Below are positions 52,139-62,871 of a stretch of 64,000 nucleotides of DNA, one piece after another. The notes under the pieces are model-generated. The model made no database searches. It was not told the DNA's origin and saw only the letters and a list, made by a program, of their open reading frames with translations. This stretch comes from Vibrio ziniensis. Lineage in GTDB: Bacteria > Pseudomonadota > Gammaproteobacteria > Enterobacterales > Vibrionaceae. The stretch spans positions 1,054,001 through 1,118,000 of the forward strand of contig NZ_CP049332.1 in the NCBI RefSeq assembly GCF_011064285.1, written 5' to 3'. A program made the translations under genes and the position numbers. Positions within the stretch are counted from its first letter, which is position 1. Each line of letters starts with the position of its first letter.

Positions 52139-53308
52139 TCAATAACTCGCAAGAAAGTTAATGTAGGCGCCCATCGCGTTTTCATTTGTGTAGCTTGCTG
52201 CAATGTCTAGCTGAAACAAATTAAGCGGAGATATTCCTACCCCGGCTGTTAGAGTACCTTCAGTATTTTCATATGCTAGGTTTCTGTAGTAACCAGCTCT
52301 TAGCTTCAATTGACGCAATAAGTCGACTTCGCCACCAATTCGGATCATTTGTGTATTGTCGTCAAAAGCAGCATAACGTTTCTTTTCGTTAAGATCATAA
52401 TCAACACTTAAAGTGAAGTAATCTGCTACTATACCTGCGCCTACCGTGTACTGAGGCCTCATTTCATACTGATAGCTGATATCAGGGTTTCCTGAAATAG
52501 ATGATGGGATAGTTTTTGTTTCTATGTCTCGACTGATAAGATTATTTGCGGTCATACCAACTCGAAACGGACCATAAAACCACAGTGCGCCAGCATCCAA
52601 ATTGAATACAGTCTTACCAGTGCCATTCTCTGCAACGTCGAATATGTTGTAATCTGCCAGACTTGCTTCATAAACATAGGTATATACGCGCTGGAGTTTT
52701 GGGGTGATACCAAATGCCATATGTTGGCCCATAAAGGTTTGGTATTTACCCAGTGAAATTCCCAATTCTGTTACAGCAACAGATACTGCATTAACAGTGC
52801 TATTTTCCGCTTTTTCAGCCGTACACTCAGCCGTGTTAGATGGATTACTACATGTATTTGCTATTTGCGGATTCACGAAGGTTTCTGTAAAAGCCTTCCC
52901 GTACACGTTTGCAGAAATGAACTGATTAGGTATAGCAAACGCGACTACGCCACCAATTTCTGCATTCAAGATGCTTCCATCAAGATTATCCATAGCGGTC
53001 TGGAGTTCGTCTATTCTTGATAAATCTTGGCTATCAAGGATATCTGTTACAGTATCTAGGTTATCGACCATATTATTTTGGTCGTTGTATGAGATACCTA
53101 TACTCGGAAGTATCATTCCAACATCATCATTTCGTCTATAAATCGCGATTAAAGCCGGATTATAAAAAGGTGCAGTTAAAAAGTTACCTGAAACGACACC
53201 AACTCCTCCCATAGCGTCACCTCGTGCCTCGATAGCATAGTTAGCAGCGAACACAGAAGGTGTACCCAATAGAATAGACAGTGTGATTAGTTTGATTTTG
53301 TTGTTCAT
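52139..53308 (-). CDS. outer-membrane beta-barrel protein, TraF_2-like
   Basis: 389 residues with a signal peptide (cleaved near VFA/ANYAIEARG). The ARGDAMGGVGVVSGNFLTAPFYNPAL motif is that of the so-called conjugal transfer TraF proteins (PF13729) of Vibrio, which resemble FadL/OmpP1 barrels and are unrelated to conjugation here. The C-terminus (GISPLNLFQLDIAASYTNENAMGAYINFLASY) ends in an aromatic residue as barrels do. Last gene of the vxr operon; it may be an envelope target of that system. Confidence 0.78.
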   Translation of the reverse strand: MNNKIKLITLSILLGTPSVFAANYAIEARGDAMGGVGVVSGNFLTAPFYNPALIAIYRRNDDVGMILPSIGISYNDQNNMVDNLDTVTDILDSQDLSRIDELQTAMDNLDGSILNAEIGGVVAFAIPNQFISANVYGKAFTETFVNPQIANTCSNPSNTAECTAEKAENSTVNAVSVAVTELGISLGKYQTFMGQHMAFGITPKLQRVYTYVYEASLADYNIFDVAENGTGKTVFNLDAGALWFYGPFRVGMTANNLISRDIETKTIPSSISGNPDISYQYEMRPQYTVGAGIVADYFTLSVDYDLNEKKRYAAFDDNTQMIRIGGEVDLLRQLKLRAGYYRNLAYENTEGTLTAGVGISPLNLFQLDIAASYTNENAMGAYINFLASY

Positions 53309-53366
53309 AGCGATATAAAGCAGTAATTCTTTCCAAATATAGCGACTGATTGTTTACTAACTTTAG

Positions 53367-54245
53367 CTATTCCTCTGAAGAAATATCGTATGTTTTACTA
53401 ATAACTTGAGATATTTCAATAGAAATAGGTCCTTGCCAGCGTAGATGGGTCATTGAAACGGCAAGTATATATCTATCTGGTGATAGTTCAGTAGCCTCTA
53501 GGTTGGTTGGATAATCTGATTCGTATTCTTTTGACCAAACTTCTTTATATTTGCCGTCGATGTAGTCATAGACATTAATGTCTAGTTTCGGTAAAGGGCA
53601 AAAGCGATTTAGAAGTGCATTTTTATCAACTGTCCATTGATCTTTTGATGCCCATCTAACTGTTTGTTTGGCTTTACTCTCCGTGAAAATGACCCAGGTG
53701 CTCCAAGTGTCATTGTCTGATGTTGAAATGTCTAATCGATACAATCCCATTTCAGGCTTACTGTTTAAGTTGTATCTTTTGATGAAAGAAATGGTATTTC
53801 CAGTGACGTTGTCACGATTTATCTTGCTAAACGACGTATCTCCTGATAATGGCTTGTCAACCCACTGAGTCAGTTGAAGAGAGTTAATTTCTTTATGGCT
53901 CTTAGCATCAATCACAACTTGATATGCGTCCCTACCTGGGCTTCGTATATCAAGACGTCTTATGTTAATTGAGGAAATCCAGCTGGGAAGAGCATTTGCA
54001 TCAAGCCCTTTACCACAATCGACGGTTAAAGCTTGTATCAATAAATCGTTTAAATGATTCTTTATGTTCTTGTTATGCTCGAGTTGCCATACTTCTACAA
54101 GAGAAGTGAACATATTTTCTAGATCATTATTTAAAAGGCGTTGATGAGCTTGCGTCAGTGGTGAATTGCTTTCAAACCACTCTACGCCATTGGCAGTTAA
54201 TGGCACGCTAAAAAGCGTGCCTAATATTAGTGCTAATCTTCGCAT
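53367..54245 (-). CDS. vxrC: DUF2861 periplasmic protein (VxrC-like)
   Basis: 292 residues with a signal peptide (cleaved about TANG). The mature part begins FESNSPLTQAHQRLLNNDLENMFTSLVEVWQLE and is followed by a beta-rich domain. It lies 3 bp after vxrB, as in the vxrABC order of V. cholerae. Needed with VxrAB for envelope control in that species; molecular role unknown. The symbol rests on order and family recalled from memory. Confidence 0.72.
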   Translation of the reverse strand: MRRLALILGTLFSVPLTANGVEWFESNSPLTQAHQRLLNNDLENMFTSLVEVWQLEHNKNIKNHLNDLLIQALTVDCGKGLDANALPSWISSINIRRLDIRSPGRDAYQVVIDAKSHKEINSLQLTQWVDKPLSGDTSFSKINRDNVTGNTISFIKRYNLNSKPEMGLYRLDISTSDNDTWSTWVIFTESKAKQTVRWASKDQWTVDKNALLNRFCPLPKLDINVYDYIDGKYKEVWSKEYESDYPTNLEATELSPDRYILAVSMTHLRWQGPISIEISQVISKTYDISSEE

Positions 54246-54248
54246 TGA

Positions 54249-54908
54249 TTACGCTTTCATCTTGTACCCTACACCGCGCAGTGTTTCGATTTCAAGACCT
54301 GGCAATTTTTGGCGTAGTTGAAGAACGTGCGTATCTACTGTACGTGTCGTTGGGAAATGGTTGTAGCCCCAAACATGATCTAACAGCTCATCACGTGTAA
54401 ATACTCGTCCTAAATTACTCGCCAAGAAGAGCAGTAAGTCAAATTCAGTACGAGTGAGAGTCACTGACTCACCTTTGTAAAATACATCGCGAGTAGCTTT
54501 ATCAATCGTTAATTCTGGTAACACAACCTTCGTGTCATCTTGACCATCTGATTCAGGAGAACGTAGCTGAGCACGAATACGAGCAAATAACTCTGCTTCA
54601 GCAAAAGGTTTTGTTAAATAATCATTAGCGCCAGCGTCTAAGCCTGCTACTTTATCTTTTACTGTTACTAACGCTGTTAATAAGATGACTGGTACATCTT
54701 TTAACTTTTTCCAATCGGGCAAATGTTGAACAGAATCACCATCTGGAAGTTGTCGATCTAGAATAACTAAATCTGCATTTTCCCAATGTTGCTTAACATC
54801 AGCGATTGTTTCTGCATGTAAACAGTCATATCCTGCTTGCTCTAAGCTTACTAAAAGACCATCAGCTAGGTTTTTGTCATCTTCAACAAGAAGCAACGTC
54901 TGTTTCAC
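54249..54908 (-). CDS. vxrB: response regulator VxrB (WigR/VbrR-type)
   Basis: 219 residues. Receiver domain with D51 as phosphoacceptor (LVILDRQLPDG), acidic pair D10/D11 and Lys in YLTKPFAEAEL. OmpR-type winged helix at about 125-219 (LTRTEFDLLLFLASNLGRVFTRDELLDHVWGYNHFPTTRTVDTHVLQLRQKL). I chose the GTG at 54908 (GGAGAT 6 nt upstream); it overlaps vxrA by 26 bp. The regulator controls cell-wall repair, T6SS and biofilm genes in V. cholerae. Confidence 0.88.
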   Translation of the reverse strand: MKQTLLLVEDDKNLADGLLVSLEQAGYDCLHAETIADVKQHWENADLVILDRQLPDGDSVQHLPDWKKLKDVPVILLTALVTVKDKVAGLDAGANDYLTKPFAEAELFARIRAQLRSPESDGQDDTKVVLPELTIDKATRDVFYKGESVTLTRTEFDLLLFLASNLGRVFTRDELLDHVWGYNHFPTTRTVDTHVLQLRQKLPGLEIETLRGVGYKMKA

Positions 54909-56337
54909 AGGGTATCTCCAATATAAAAGTAGTGGGTGGGCCAATTAGGGTCATTTTTCCGCCCATTCTATCGACCATTGATTCTACTATAGTTAAACCA
55001 AGTCCTAAGCCACTTTTACTGACAAATGGCTTGCGTAAGTGACGCCAATCCTTGTTTGTTAATGTCCCTTGGTCGGTAACTTTAATCGTGACAGAATCAG
55101 ATTTTGTTATCACTTCCAACGTCACCGGCGCAACGCCATATTTCACGGCATTGCGAATTAAATTGTCTATGCATGTGCCTAGCCAATATACGTTTAATTT
55201 TGCTGCAATATCATCATTAATGATCAGATCTATTTGATTATTAAACTCTTCCTCAACTTTGAATTGGAGCCATTCTTGTACAGATGGAACCCAATCAGTC
55301 GCTAGAGGTTTATTATCAGACTGCAAATAATCCTTACTTGCTTCAGCTAATTGTCTCAAGCGTCGAGAGTCTTCACATAAGCGGCGAAACTCATCGTATA
55401 GGGAATTTGGTAAGTGTTCAAATTCCCTTCTAAATCCTTCGACAGTAAGAGATAAACTCGCTATCGGAGTTCTCAACTCATGTGTCAGTATTTGCAGTAC
55501 TAACATTCGGCTTTTCATCTCTTGGCGTTTACTGTTCCAACGGTATATAGACCAACCGATCACTAAAAGAATGTTAGCAATAACGAGTGCGATCATACTC
55601 ATGCGTAAGAGATCTGAATGATCTTCTATGTTCCAACAAATGTTACCACGTTGGACAAAGCAAGTATTATCAACTGATGCAATACTGTAGGTTAATCCAG
55701 CTTGAGTAGCATTTGTATCCCATGAATCTTTATCAAAAATGTAGTATTCGTCTCCTTTTCTAAGCCAAAGTTCATTTCCTTCTGCAAACATCATAGCGCC
55801 AGAAATTAAGGCGGTGATGGAATCTTCATCCATTGCTTGTAAGCGCCCTAATAATGAGTCAGACGATGCTTTGGCTCGTTCCTGAATATGCATGTACTGC
55901 TCAAGCTCTTTGAGTTTATCCGGATATTTCTTCACGTATCGCTCTGCATAGGTACCGCCACCTGGATGGATTAACCCACTGCGTGCAAACCATCGAGAAG
56001 AGAGTTGAGTCCCTTTACATGTCGCTCTGGTAAAAACTAGCGGCTCTGTCACAAGTGGATTCAGTGGAAGATTTCCTGCGCAATTCAACGCGAGCTTATA
56101 CAGCATTTGAATATCTTTAATTGGGTATTCTGCTGTTTGAGGAAGCATGCTATCAGGGGTAAGCAGACGTGTTGGGTAATCGGTTTGAATTCCTCGAATA
56201 TCGTAAAAATCAACAGCTGAGTCATAATCAAATAGCGACACGAACAGATCAATACGCTCGGGGAGCGAAACTGCAAATGTACTGGCCGAAAAAGTCGTTG
56301 CGATTAAGGCAAATGTTAATTTTATCGCTTTTATCAA
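54883..56337 (-). CDS. vxrA: sensor histidine kinase VxrA (WigK/VbrK-type)
   Basis: 484 residues: a signal sequence (1-22), a periplasmic sensor domain (about 23-245) with several Cys, a membrane helix (MSMIALVIANILLVIGWSIY), a dimerisation helix with the phosphoacceptor His in LTHELRTPIASL, and an ATPase domain (N-box CIDNLIRNAVKYG, VTDQGT, GLGLGLTIV). The sensor responds to cell-wall damage, and in V. parahaemolyticus (VbrK) to beta-lactams. First gene of the operon. Confidence 0.88.
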   Translation of the reverse strand: MIKAIKLTFALIATTFSASTFAVSLPERIDLFVSLFDYDSAVDFYDIRGIQTDYPTRLLTPDSMLPQTAEYPIKDIQMLYKLALNCAGNLPLNPLVTEPLVFTRATCKGTQLSSRWFARSGLIHPGGGTYAERYVKKYPDKLKELEQYMHIQERAKASSDSLLGRLQAMDEDSITALISGAMMFAEGNELWLRKGDEYYIFDKDSWDTNATQAGLTYSIASVDNTCFVQRGNICWNIEDHSDLLRMSMIALVIANILLVIGWSIYRWNSKRQEMKSRMLVLQILTHELRTPIASLSLTVEGFRREFEHLPNSLYDEFRRLCEDSRRLRQLAEASKDYLQSDNKPLATDWVPSVQEWLQFKVEEEFNNQIDLIINDDIAAKLNVYWLGTCIDNLIRNAVKYGVAPVTLEVITKSDSVTIKVTDQGTLTNKDWRHLRKPFVSKSGLGLGLTIVESMVDRMGGKMTLIGPPTTFILEIPCETDVASC

Positions 56338-56503
56338 TTTGATTATTCGTTAAATCATAAGTTTAAAAAAACTATAACGTATTATGCTTAAAATGAACAT
56401 GAGCGATGTTATATCGATGTCAATAATACTTAATTGCGGTTTTGTTGATTGTTATGTGTACGAAATGGCTGAAATTTAATGTTTGTGACAACGTCGCAAC
56501 AGA

Positions 56504-56534
56504 TCAAAAAAAAGAGCAACATAAAGTTGCTCTT
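56504..56534 (-). terminator. terminator of the pntAB operon
   Basis: Perfect AAGAGCAAC/GTTGCTCTT stem with a 5-nt loop, followed on the minus strand by eight T. Confidence 0.9.
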
Positions 56535-56554
56535 GAATGCTTTACGAATATGGC

Positions 56555-57931
56555 TTAGATATGGCTTAAAATATCATTACAGCTCTGCTTAGCATCGCCA
56601 AACAACATTTGTGTGTTTTCTTTAAAGAACAATGGGTTTTGTACGCCTGCATAACCTGTATTCATAGAACGTTTAAATACGATTACGTTTTGTGCGTTCC
56701 ACACTTCAAGTACAGGCATACCTGCAATTGGACTGTTTGGATCTTCTAGAGCCGCAGGGTTAACCGTGTCGTTAGCACCAATGACTAACACAGTATCTGT
56801 ATCAGAAAAGTCATCATTGATTTCATCCATCTCAAGAACAATATCGTAAGGTACTTTCGCTTCTGCTAGCAATACGTTCATGTGCCCTGGAAGACGTCCC
56901 GCAACGGGATGGATACCAAAACGAACATTGACGCCTAGCGCTCTAAGCTTCTCTGTAATTTCATACACAGGATACTGAGCTTGCGCAACAGCCATACCGT
57001 ACCCTGGAGTGATAATGACAGATTTAGAGTTTTTAAGCATATCAGCGACATCTTCTGCATTCGTTTCGCGATGTTCGCCCTGTTCTTCATCCTCGCTAAT
57101 AATCACTTCTTGTCCAAAGCCACCCGCAATAACACTGATGAAAGAGCGGTTCATGGCTTTACACATGATGTACGAAAGAATTGCACCTGACGAACCCACC
57201 AATGCACCTGTCACAATTAACAGATCATTTGCTAGCATAAAACCTGCTGCGGCAGCTGCCCAACCTGAATATGAGTTCAACATAGAAACAACAACTGGCA
57301 TATCAGCACCACCGATAGATGCCACTAAGTGGTAGCCAAAAGCAAAGGCAATTAGCGTCATCACAATCATTGCAAACATGCTGCCATCAGCGTTAATGAA
57401 ATGGAACATTAGTAATGTTGAAACGACAATCGCAGCCAAATTCATTTTGTGCTTATGAGGTAAATTTAATGGCGATGATTTAATTATCCCGCGTAACTTA
57501 CCAAAGGCAACGATTGAACCTGTAAAGGTTACAGCACCGATGAATACACCAACAAACACTTCAACTAGGTGAATAACATGCTCGGCATGCGTCGCAACTT
57601 CAGGCGCAGCTAAGTAGCTGTTATAGCCAACAAGCACGGCGGCCATACCTACAAAGCTATGAAGAATCGCAACGAGCTCTGGCATTTCAGTCATTTCTAC
57701 TTTCTTAGCGAAATGCATACCGATACCACCGCCAATTACCATCGCAATGATAATCCAAATGAAACCTTCAGCATTAGGGCTAAAAATTGTCGCAATCAAT
57801 GCGATAGCCATACCCGTAATACCGTAGTAGTTACCTGCACGTGCCGATTGCTGTTTCGACAATCCAGCCAAACTCATAATGAAGAATAAAGCAGCAACAA
57901 TATAAGCTGCTTGTACTAATCCTGCAGACAT
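56555..57931 (-). CDS. pntB: NAD(P) transhydrogenase beta subunit
   Basis: 458 residues (E. coli 462). The N-terminal half has about nine membrane helices; the C-terminal NADPH-binding domain III shows [42 protein letters not shown] and [14 protein letters not shown]. With PntA it couples proton entry to hydride transfer from NADH to NADP+. It starts 11 bp after pntA. Confidence 0.95.
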   Translation of the reverse strand: MSAGLVQAAYIVAALFFIMSLAGLSKQQSARAGNYYGITGMAIALIATIFSPNAEGFIWIIIAMVIGGGIGMHFAKKVEMTEMPELVAILHSFVGMAAVLVGYNSYLAAPEVATHAEHVIHLVEVFVGVFIGAVTFTGSIVAFGKLRGIIKSSPLNLPHKHKMNLAAIVVSTLLMFHFINADGSMFAMIVMTLIAFAFGYHLVASIGGADMPVVVSMLNSYSGWAAAAAGFMLANDLLIVTGALVGSSGAILSYIMCKAMNRSFISVIAGGFGQEVIISEDEEQGEHRETNAEDVADMLKNSKSVIITPGYGMAVAQAQYPVYEITEKLRALGVNVRFGIHPVAGRLPGHMNVLLAEAKVPYDIVLEMDEINDDFSDTDTVLVIGANDTVNPAALEDPNSPIAGMPVLEVWNAQNVIVFKRSMNTGYAGVQNPLFFKENTQMLFGDAKQSCNDILSHI

Positions 57932-57942
57932 TGCTTACTCCC

Positions 57943-59487
57943 TTAGTCTTTGCGGAACATTTCAAGCATACGTTTAGTAACAGTAAAGCCACCAAATATG
58001 TTTATGCTTGCGATAAGAATGGCGATAAATGCCAAGAAGCTTACAACGCCATTACCTTGACCTATCTGTAGCAACGCGCCTACAACGATAATGCCAGAAA
58101 TAGCATTGGTTACTGACATCAGTGGTGTATGCAATGAATGAGTTACGTTCCAGACAACGTAATAGCCGACAACGCATGCAAGAACAAATACAGTGAAGTG
58201 TCCTAAGAATGCAGCAGGAGCTACACTTGCTACCCATGCAAATGCACCAACACCTACAGCCAAACCGATGATCTTCTTAGCTGGTGAAGTAGGCTCTTCG
58301 ACTTTTTTAGCTTTAGGTTCTACTTTTGGTTTCGCTTGAGGTTGAGCTGAAACTTGAATTGGTGGTGCAGGCCAAGTGATCTCACCTTCTTTCACTACAG
58401 TGACACCGCGCAATACCACATCATCAAAATCGATATTGATGTTGCCATCTTTTTCTTTACACAATAGTTTTAACAAGTTTACTAAGTTTGTTGCGTAAAG
58501 TTGTGAGGATTGTGTTGGTAGGCGTCCGACCATGTCGGTATAACCAATGATTTTTACCCCGTTTGGTGTCGTTACGACCTGATCTTTAACGGTATATTCA
58601 CAGTTACCGCCGTTAGCTGCCGCTAGATCGACAATCACACTACCCGCTTTCATTGAGTCTACCATTTCTTTGGTGACTAATTTTGGCGCAGGGCGTCCCG
58701 GAATAAGAGCTGTGGTAATAATAATGTCGACATCTTTTGCTTGTTCGGCATAAAGTTCAGCAGCTTTCTTATTGAACTCGTCAGACATTTCTTTTGCATA
58801 GCCGTCACCTGAACCTGAGTTTTCTTGGTAATCAACTTCCAAGAATTCAGCTCCCATAGACTGAACTTGCTCTTTTACTTCTGGACGAACGTCAAATGCG
58901 CGAACAATGGCACCTAGACTGCCAGCTGCTCCGATAGCAGCAAGACCTGCAACACCGGCTCCAGCGACAAATACTTTAGCTGGAGGAACTTTACCCGCAG
59001 CGGTTATTTGGCCAGTGAAAAAACGGCCAAACTCATGAGCCGCTTCTACAACCGCGCGATAACCTGCGATATTCGCCATTGATGATAGAGCATCTAAAGA
59101 CTGAGCACGAGAAATTCGAGGTACAGAATCCATCGCTAAAACGTTAATGTTTTTCGTCGATAATTTTTCCATCAACTCTGGATTCTGGGCAGGCCAAATA
59201 AAACTGACTAATGTCGCGCCCTCTTTGATCTGGGCAATTTCATCAGTCTCACCATCAGAAAGTGGTGCATTTACTTTCAGAATTAAATCGGAGTTCCATA
59301 CATCGTCTTTTGAAACGATAATTGCTCCAGCCTGTTCGTAAGATGCGTTATCGAAACTGGCAAGATCTCCTGCATGAGATTCGATAGCAACCTCAAAACC
59401 TAGTTTAATTAACTGCTGAACCGATGACGGTGAAGCAGCGACCCGCGTTTCTCCCGCGAGTATTTCTTTTGGTACACCAATCTGCAT
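57943..59487 (-). CDS. pntA: NAD(P) transhydrogenase alpha subunit
   Basis: 514 residues (E. coli 510). NAD(H)-binding domain I ([75 protein letters not shown]), a linker rich in Pro/Lys/Glu, then four membrane helices at the C-terminus. First gene of pntAB; the promoter lies in the 281-bp gap upstream. Confidence 0.95.
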   Translation of the reverse strand: MQIGVPKEILAGETRVAASPSSVQQLIKLGFEVAIESHAGDLASFDNASYEQAGAIIVSKDDVWNSDLILKVNAPLSDGETDEIAQIKEGATLVSFIWPAQNPELMEKLSTKNINVLAMDSVPRISRAQSLDALSSMANIAGYRAVVEAAHEFGRFFTGQITAAGKVPPAKVFVAGAGVAGLAAIGAAGSLGAIVRAFDVRPEVKEQVQSMGAEFLEVDYQENSGSGDGYAKEMSDEFNKKAAELYAEQAKDVDIIITTALIPGRPAPKLVTKEMVDSMKAGSVIVDLAAANGGNCEYTVKDQVVTTPNGVKIIGYTDMVGRLPTQSSQLYATNLVNLLKLLCKEKDGNINIDFDDVVLRGVTVVKEGEITWPAPPIQVSAQPQAKPKVEPKAKKVEEPTSPAKKIIGLAVGVGAFAWVASVAPAAFLGHFTVFVLACVVGYYVVWNVTHSLHTPLMSVTNAISGIIVVGALLQIGQGNGVVSFLAFIAILIASINIFGGFTVTKRMLEMFRKD

Positions 59488-59702
59488 AGCGATTCCTTGA
59501 CTATTGGCACTGTGGATATTCGTTTTTTATCTAACGCCTGATTTAAACTCAAGATATTTGTAATAATATTTTAGGTTTATTGGTTATAACGTTAACTAGC
59601 GACTGTTTATCAATTTTACAGAAAATACAAAGTGTTTATTTCATGTAAGAGCTCAAACCAGTATAGGCAAGTATTGAATTTACGTAGTGCCAAAATAAAT
59701 AA

Positions 59703-59732
59703 AGAGCTATAAGGTTATCCACTTATAGCTCT
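59703..59732. terminator. terminator after the HlyU-like gene
   Basis: 11-bp perfect stem AGAGCTATAAG/CTTATAGCTCT, followed on the minus strand by TTTATTTATTTT. Confidence 0.8.
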
Positions 59733-59768
59733 AAAATTTATGATTTCTGTCAACGACTTGATTGGTTA

Positions 59769-60044
59769 TTAAAAGATCCGACCAGACATTTGATCTATGA
59801 ACATTTGTGCTTTCTTGAGCATGAGTTCTTCAGCGTCAGCTTTATTTGAAAGTACATCAGAACGAATGAAACGGTGCGTCTTCAGCTCTCCATCTTCTTC
59901 CTTGGTTATTCTTCCTGCTACGCGATATTGCCCGCCTTCAGCAATGACTTCTTGGTAAATTAAAAAATCTTTGTATTCTACAGGTTCAACCGTTGCTGCT
60001 TTTGTTTCTGATTTACTACCAAACAAACGAGAAAAAAATCCCAC
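59769..60044 (-). CDS. HlyU-family (PF10115) small protein
   Basis: 91 residues: MGFFSRLFGSKSETKAA, then YKDFLIYQEVIAEGGQYRVAGRITKEEDG and FIRSDVLSNKADAEELMLKKAQMFIDQMSGRIF. The family is annotated as transcriptional activator HlyU but differs from the ArsR-type HlyU of V. cholerae and has no clear DNA-binding motif. Nine bp after the ComFB-like gene, so they form one operon. Confidence 0.82.
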   Translation of the reverse strand: MGFFSRLFGSKSETKAATVEPVEYKDFLIYQEVIAEGGQYRVAGRITKEEDGELKTHRFIRSDVLSNKADAEELMLKKAQMFIDQMSGRIF

Positions 60045-60053
60045 AATAGCTCC

Positions 60054-60431
60054 TTATGATAAGTTGTGTTGCTTAGTCCCAAGAATTGGTTTTTCGTACC
60101 ATTCTAACTCAGCATCTTCGTCAAATTGGGTTTGAGTCATAATAATAGGTATATCGGCATCGCGATTTTTTCGTCTGTCATCAACTATCATACTTTCCGC
60201 TGCTTCGACAGCTGTTACAGCATGTTGTTTTAAAATGACCAGACGCTCTTCAGGCAAAGCTGACAGAAAATCAATATCAAATCGGATATAGATTGGCCGA
60301 AGTTGACTTAAAGCAAGGCACGCGAGATCCGCTAACTGGTCGTGACTATATGTCGTAGCGTATTTATCTTGTGCTATCACTTGTCCAACGAGTGTTTCCA
60401 TATAGTTGTGCACTTCAACATTCAGTTGCAT
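60054..60431 (-). CDS. ComFB-family late competence-like protein
   Basis: 125 residues: VEVHNYMETLVGQVIAQDKYATTYSHDQLADLACLALSQLRPIYIRFDIDFLSALPEERL is the ComFB (PF10719) core. Some ComFB proteins bind c-di-GMP in cyanobacteria. Here it is next to a diguanylate cyclase on the other strand, which makes nucleotide binding worth testing. First gene of a two-gene unit. Confidence 0.78.
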   Translation of the reverse strand: MQLNVEVHNYMETLVGQVIAQDKYATTYSHDQLADLACLALSQLRPIYIRFDIDFLSALPEERLVILKQHAVTAVEAAESMIVDDRRKNRDADIPIIMTQTQFDEDAELEWYEKPILGTKQHNLS

Positions 60432-60658
60432 TCGAATTCTCCTAAACCGATGTGTCGGTGTGATACGTTCAAATAAAGTTATTGCATCAATGATCTTTAA
60501 TCAAACTAAGATCGAGCTAACTTGAACGAATTTTGCTCAAGCGCGCGCTTTTATAACTAAAGTTTAGCAAAAAGCTTGGAAATTCATTAAATAAAGTTAT
60601 TCTTAGCTCAAGAATCATAATCACAATTAGTATTTATTTTGCTGGCTAGATTATAAGC

Positions 60659-61894
60659 ATGTCGTCGAGTTTAGTTACGTCGCCTTGGTTTCGTTTTGCA
60701 TTCCCTTTGATGCTCCTTGCGGCTATGTGGTATGGAATGAACAACGTAATTGTTCTTACCCGAGCCAATAGTGGTCTTGCGGGTGGTTTACCGTACGCGT
60801 TGTTTCTTAGTTCTATTGCGATTGCATATATTTTCAAGCAAAGCAGAATGGCCATGGTCGCATGTGTTATGTTGATAAGTTATTGGATTATTCAATCTCG
60901 TTTGCAGTCACCTCTATACACCGGTTCTACTTTGCTTGAACTTTCAATCCTCAGTTTTTTGTTGCCTGTTGCCTGTTTGCTGAGTTACGCCTTTAAGAAC
61001 GGTGACTTGTTAAGCCGTGCCTTTTTTGTCTATCTGATATTTTTGGCGCTCTTTGGTATATGGGCATATATTACTGTCGACTATTATGTCTCTGGTGGCT
61101 TTGGTAGTTTGAAAGACACCTTTTTGTTCTCTGTGCCAGAGATATCAAAACTTCCGTTTATATTAGTTCTCTATTTGTTAGCCATGATTGGAGTCACCGG
61201 TATTTTTGTATTGACGAAAAACCGTATTATGGATGTATTTATCTATACTGCAGTTTTAACATCTGCGATGACATTTATATTTTTTCAACTTCAATATGTC
61301 TCCAGTACGATGTTTTCGTTATCAGGTGCACTGATGATGCTCTACTTGATTTCTGCCAGTTACGAGATGGCATTTAATGATCAGTTGACTCAGTTACCTG
61401 GGCGACATGCCCTTGATATCGATATGAGAAGCCCCGGCCGTAAATTCGCCATTGCTATGGTCGATATTGATCATTTCAAGTCCTTTAATGACTCTTACGG
61501 TCATGACACTGGCGACGATGTGCTAAAGCTTGTTGCAAGTCGTATTCGCTTAATTAAAGGTAAAGCTAGGATATATCGCTACGGCGGTGAAGAATTTACT
61601 ATTTTATTTAAAGGAAAAACGGCAGCTCAGGCTTATGACTATCTTGAAGCTGTCCGTAAAGATATTGAGCAGTACGATCTAGTGATTCGAGATGCAAATA
61701 GCCGTCCTAAAGATGATAAATTTGGTGCATCTAAGCGTTCAGATAAGCGCAGTCGTTCCGTCAATATTACGATTAGTATCGGTGTGTGTGATAGCTCATT
61801 GGAGAGAAACGCCAAAGAAGCAATCAAACTTGCTGATGAAGCCCTCTATAAAGCGAAAAAAGGCGGCCGGAATAGAATTGAAGTTGCGTCTTAG
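60659..61894 (+). CDS. membrane diguanylate cyclase (GGDEF)
   Basis: 411 residues: seven or so N-terminal membrane helices (about 10-235), then a GGDEF domain (about 245-411). The active-site motif is RYGGEEF and the substrate loop AMVDIDHFKSFNDSYGHDTGDDVLKLVA is intact, so it should make c-di-GMP. The RXXD inhibitory site is absent (KGKA at that position). The ATG has a weak ribosome-binding site. Its last 4 bp overlap the converging barrel gene. Confidence 0.9.
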   Translation: MSSSLVTSPWFRFAFPLMLLAAMWYGMNNVIVLTRANSGLAGGLPYALFLSSIAIAYIFKQSRMAMVACVMLISYWIIQSRLQSPLYTGSTLLELSILSFLLPVACLLSYAFKNGDLLSRAFFVYLIFLALFGIWAYITVDYYVSGGFGSLKDTFLFSVPEISKLPFILVLYLLAMIGVTGIFVLTKNRIMDVFIYTAVLTSAMTFIFFQLQYVSSTMFSLSGALMMLYLISASYEMAFNDQLTQLPGRHALDIDMRSPGRKFAIAMVDIDHFKSFNDSYGHDTGDDVLKLVASRIRLIKGKARIYRYGGEEFTILFKGKTAAQAYDYLEAVRKDIEQYDLVIRDANSRPKDDKFGASKRSDKRSRSVNITISIGVCDSSLERNAKEAIKLADEALYKAKKGGRNRIEVAS

Positions 61895-62871
61895 TCTTGG
61901 TTGAAAAACAAGACGAGGCTGCCTCCTTTAAACGCACTCCCATAATTAAATGTTAGTCCCAAGCCAATGTTGTCAACAAAGCTAATTTCAAATGGTGGCG
62001 TCATTAACCATCCCACTGTTGCTTCATAGTAAAAACTGGTACCTAACGGTTCTGAGACATCACTACCCACGTCGACTCTTCTGACAGTGCTGTAAACTGA
62101 CTGAATCGAACGACCAATTTGTTCAATGTTATAGACGATAGTGGCGCTATTGACGATGTACCACCCTTCACTATTACCAATTTCGCCTTCGTTGGCCTCA
62201 CCCCAACCATAGCCATAAAAGTAATGTCCAGCAGCGGAATATTGCCATTTGCCCCAATTTTCATTTTTGCTATACGTTAGCTTTAAATGGGGTTCATATA
62301 TATTTGACCACGCAGTAGTGTTAAAGAGTAAGCCATCAAAAATGGGGGCATAAGATTTACCAGTGGCGCTATTGTAATCCATAGTATTCTCATAACGCAT
62401 CAAATGTACGCCAAATCCTGGCGTTATCCTCCAGTGATCATCAAATTTATATTCATAACGATAGGCTGTATAGAAGTCAGCTATCACTTGTTGAAAATCG
62501 TCTTCGACAGTCTCATCTCCCCATCTAACTTTCTCTTCGGTCCCTAATCCTGAAAGTCTAAAAAACAGCTGGTGTTTATTTCTATCTTCTTCGTTATTCA
62601 ATTGAAAGGACATAGGAAGCGTGGATATGGCGTATTTTTTTCTATTTGCTAATGAATCTTCGGTACCTAGATCTGGATTGTCAGTATTGAACAATTCGTT
62701 TGGGTTGAAATCTTTAATTCCCACAGTAAATACGTCACTATCGCTTAGTACGACGGTATAGGCAAAGCTCTGCTCAAGGAATGTTTCAATGAAATCGTAC
62801 CCTTTTGCATAAGCAGTAATAGGGAAAAACAGTAGGTAAACGGAAAACTGTATGAGATTTTTAGTTAACAC
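61891..62871 (-). CDS. outer-membrane beta-barrel protein (solitary autotransporter-barrel-like)
   Basis: About 326 residues from a GTG (AAAGGA 10 nt upstream) that gives a normal signal peptide (VLTKNLIQFSVYLLFFPITAYA). An ATG at 62925 would add 18 residues in front of the signal and has no ribosome-binding site. The mature part is rich in Tyr, Gly and alternating hydrophobics and ends KGGSLVLFFNQD. FLEQSFAYTVVLSDSDVFTVGIKDFNP resembles a Vibrio family annotated as solitary outer membrane autotransporter barrels. Function unknown. Confidence 0.7.
   Translation of the reverse strand: MLTKNLIQFSVYLLFFPITAYAKGYDFIETFLEQSFAYTVVLSDSDVFTVGIKDFNPNELFNTDNPDLGTEDSLANRKKYAISTLPMSFQLNNEEDRNKHQLFFRLSGLGTEEKVRWGDETVEDDFQQVIADFYTAYRYEYKFDDHWRITPGFGVHLMRYENTMDYNSATGKSYAPIFDGLLFNTTAWSNIYEPHLKLTYSKNENWGKWQYSAAGHYFYGYGWGEANEGEIGNSEGWYIVNSATIVYNIEQIGRSIQSVYSTVRRVDVGSDVSEPLGTSFYYEATVGWLMTPPFEISFVDNIGLGLTFNYGSAFKGGSLVLFFNQD

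Noticed and set aside
52139..53308. Conjugation gene traF
   Set aside because: The family name is historical; no other transfer gene is present and the protein looks like an outer-membrane barrel in the vxr operon.
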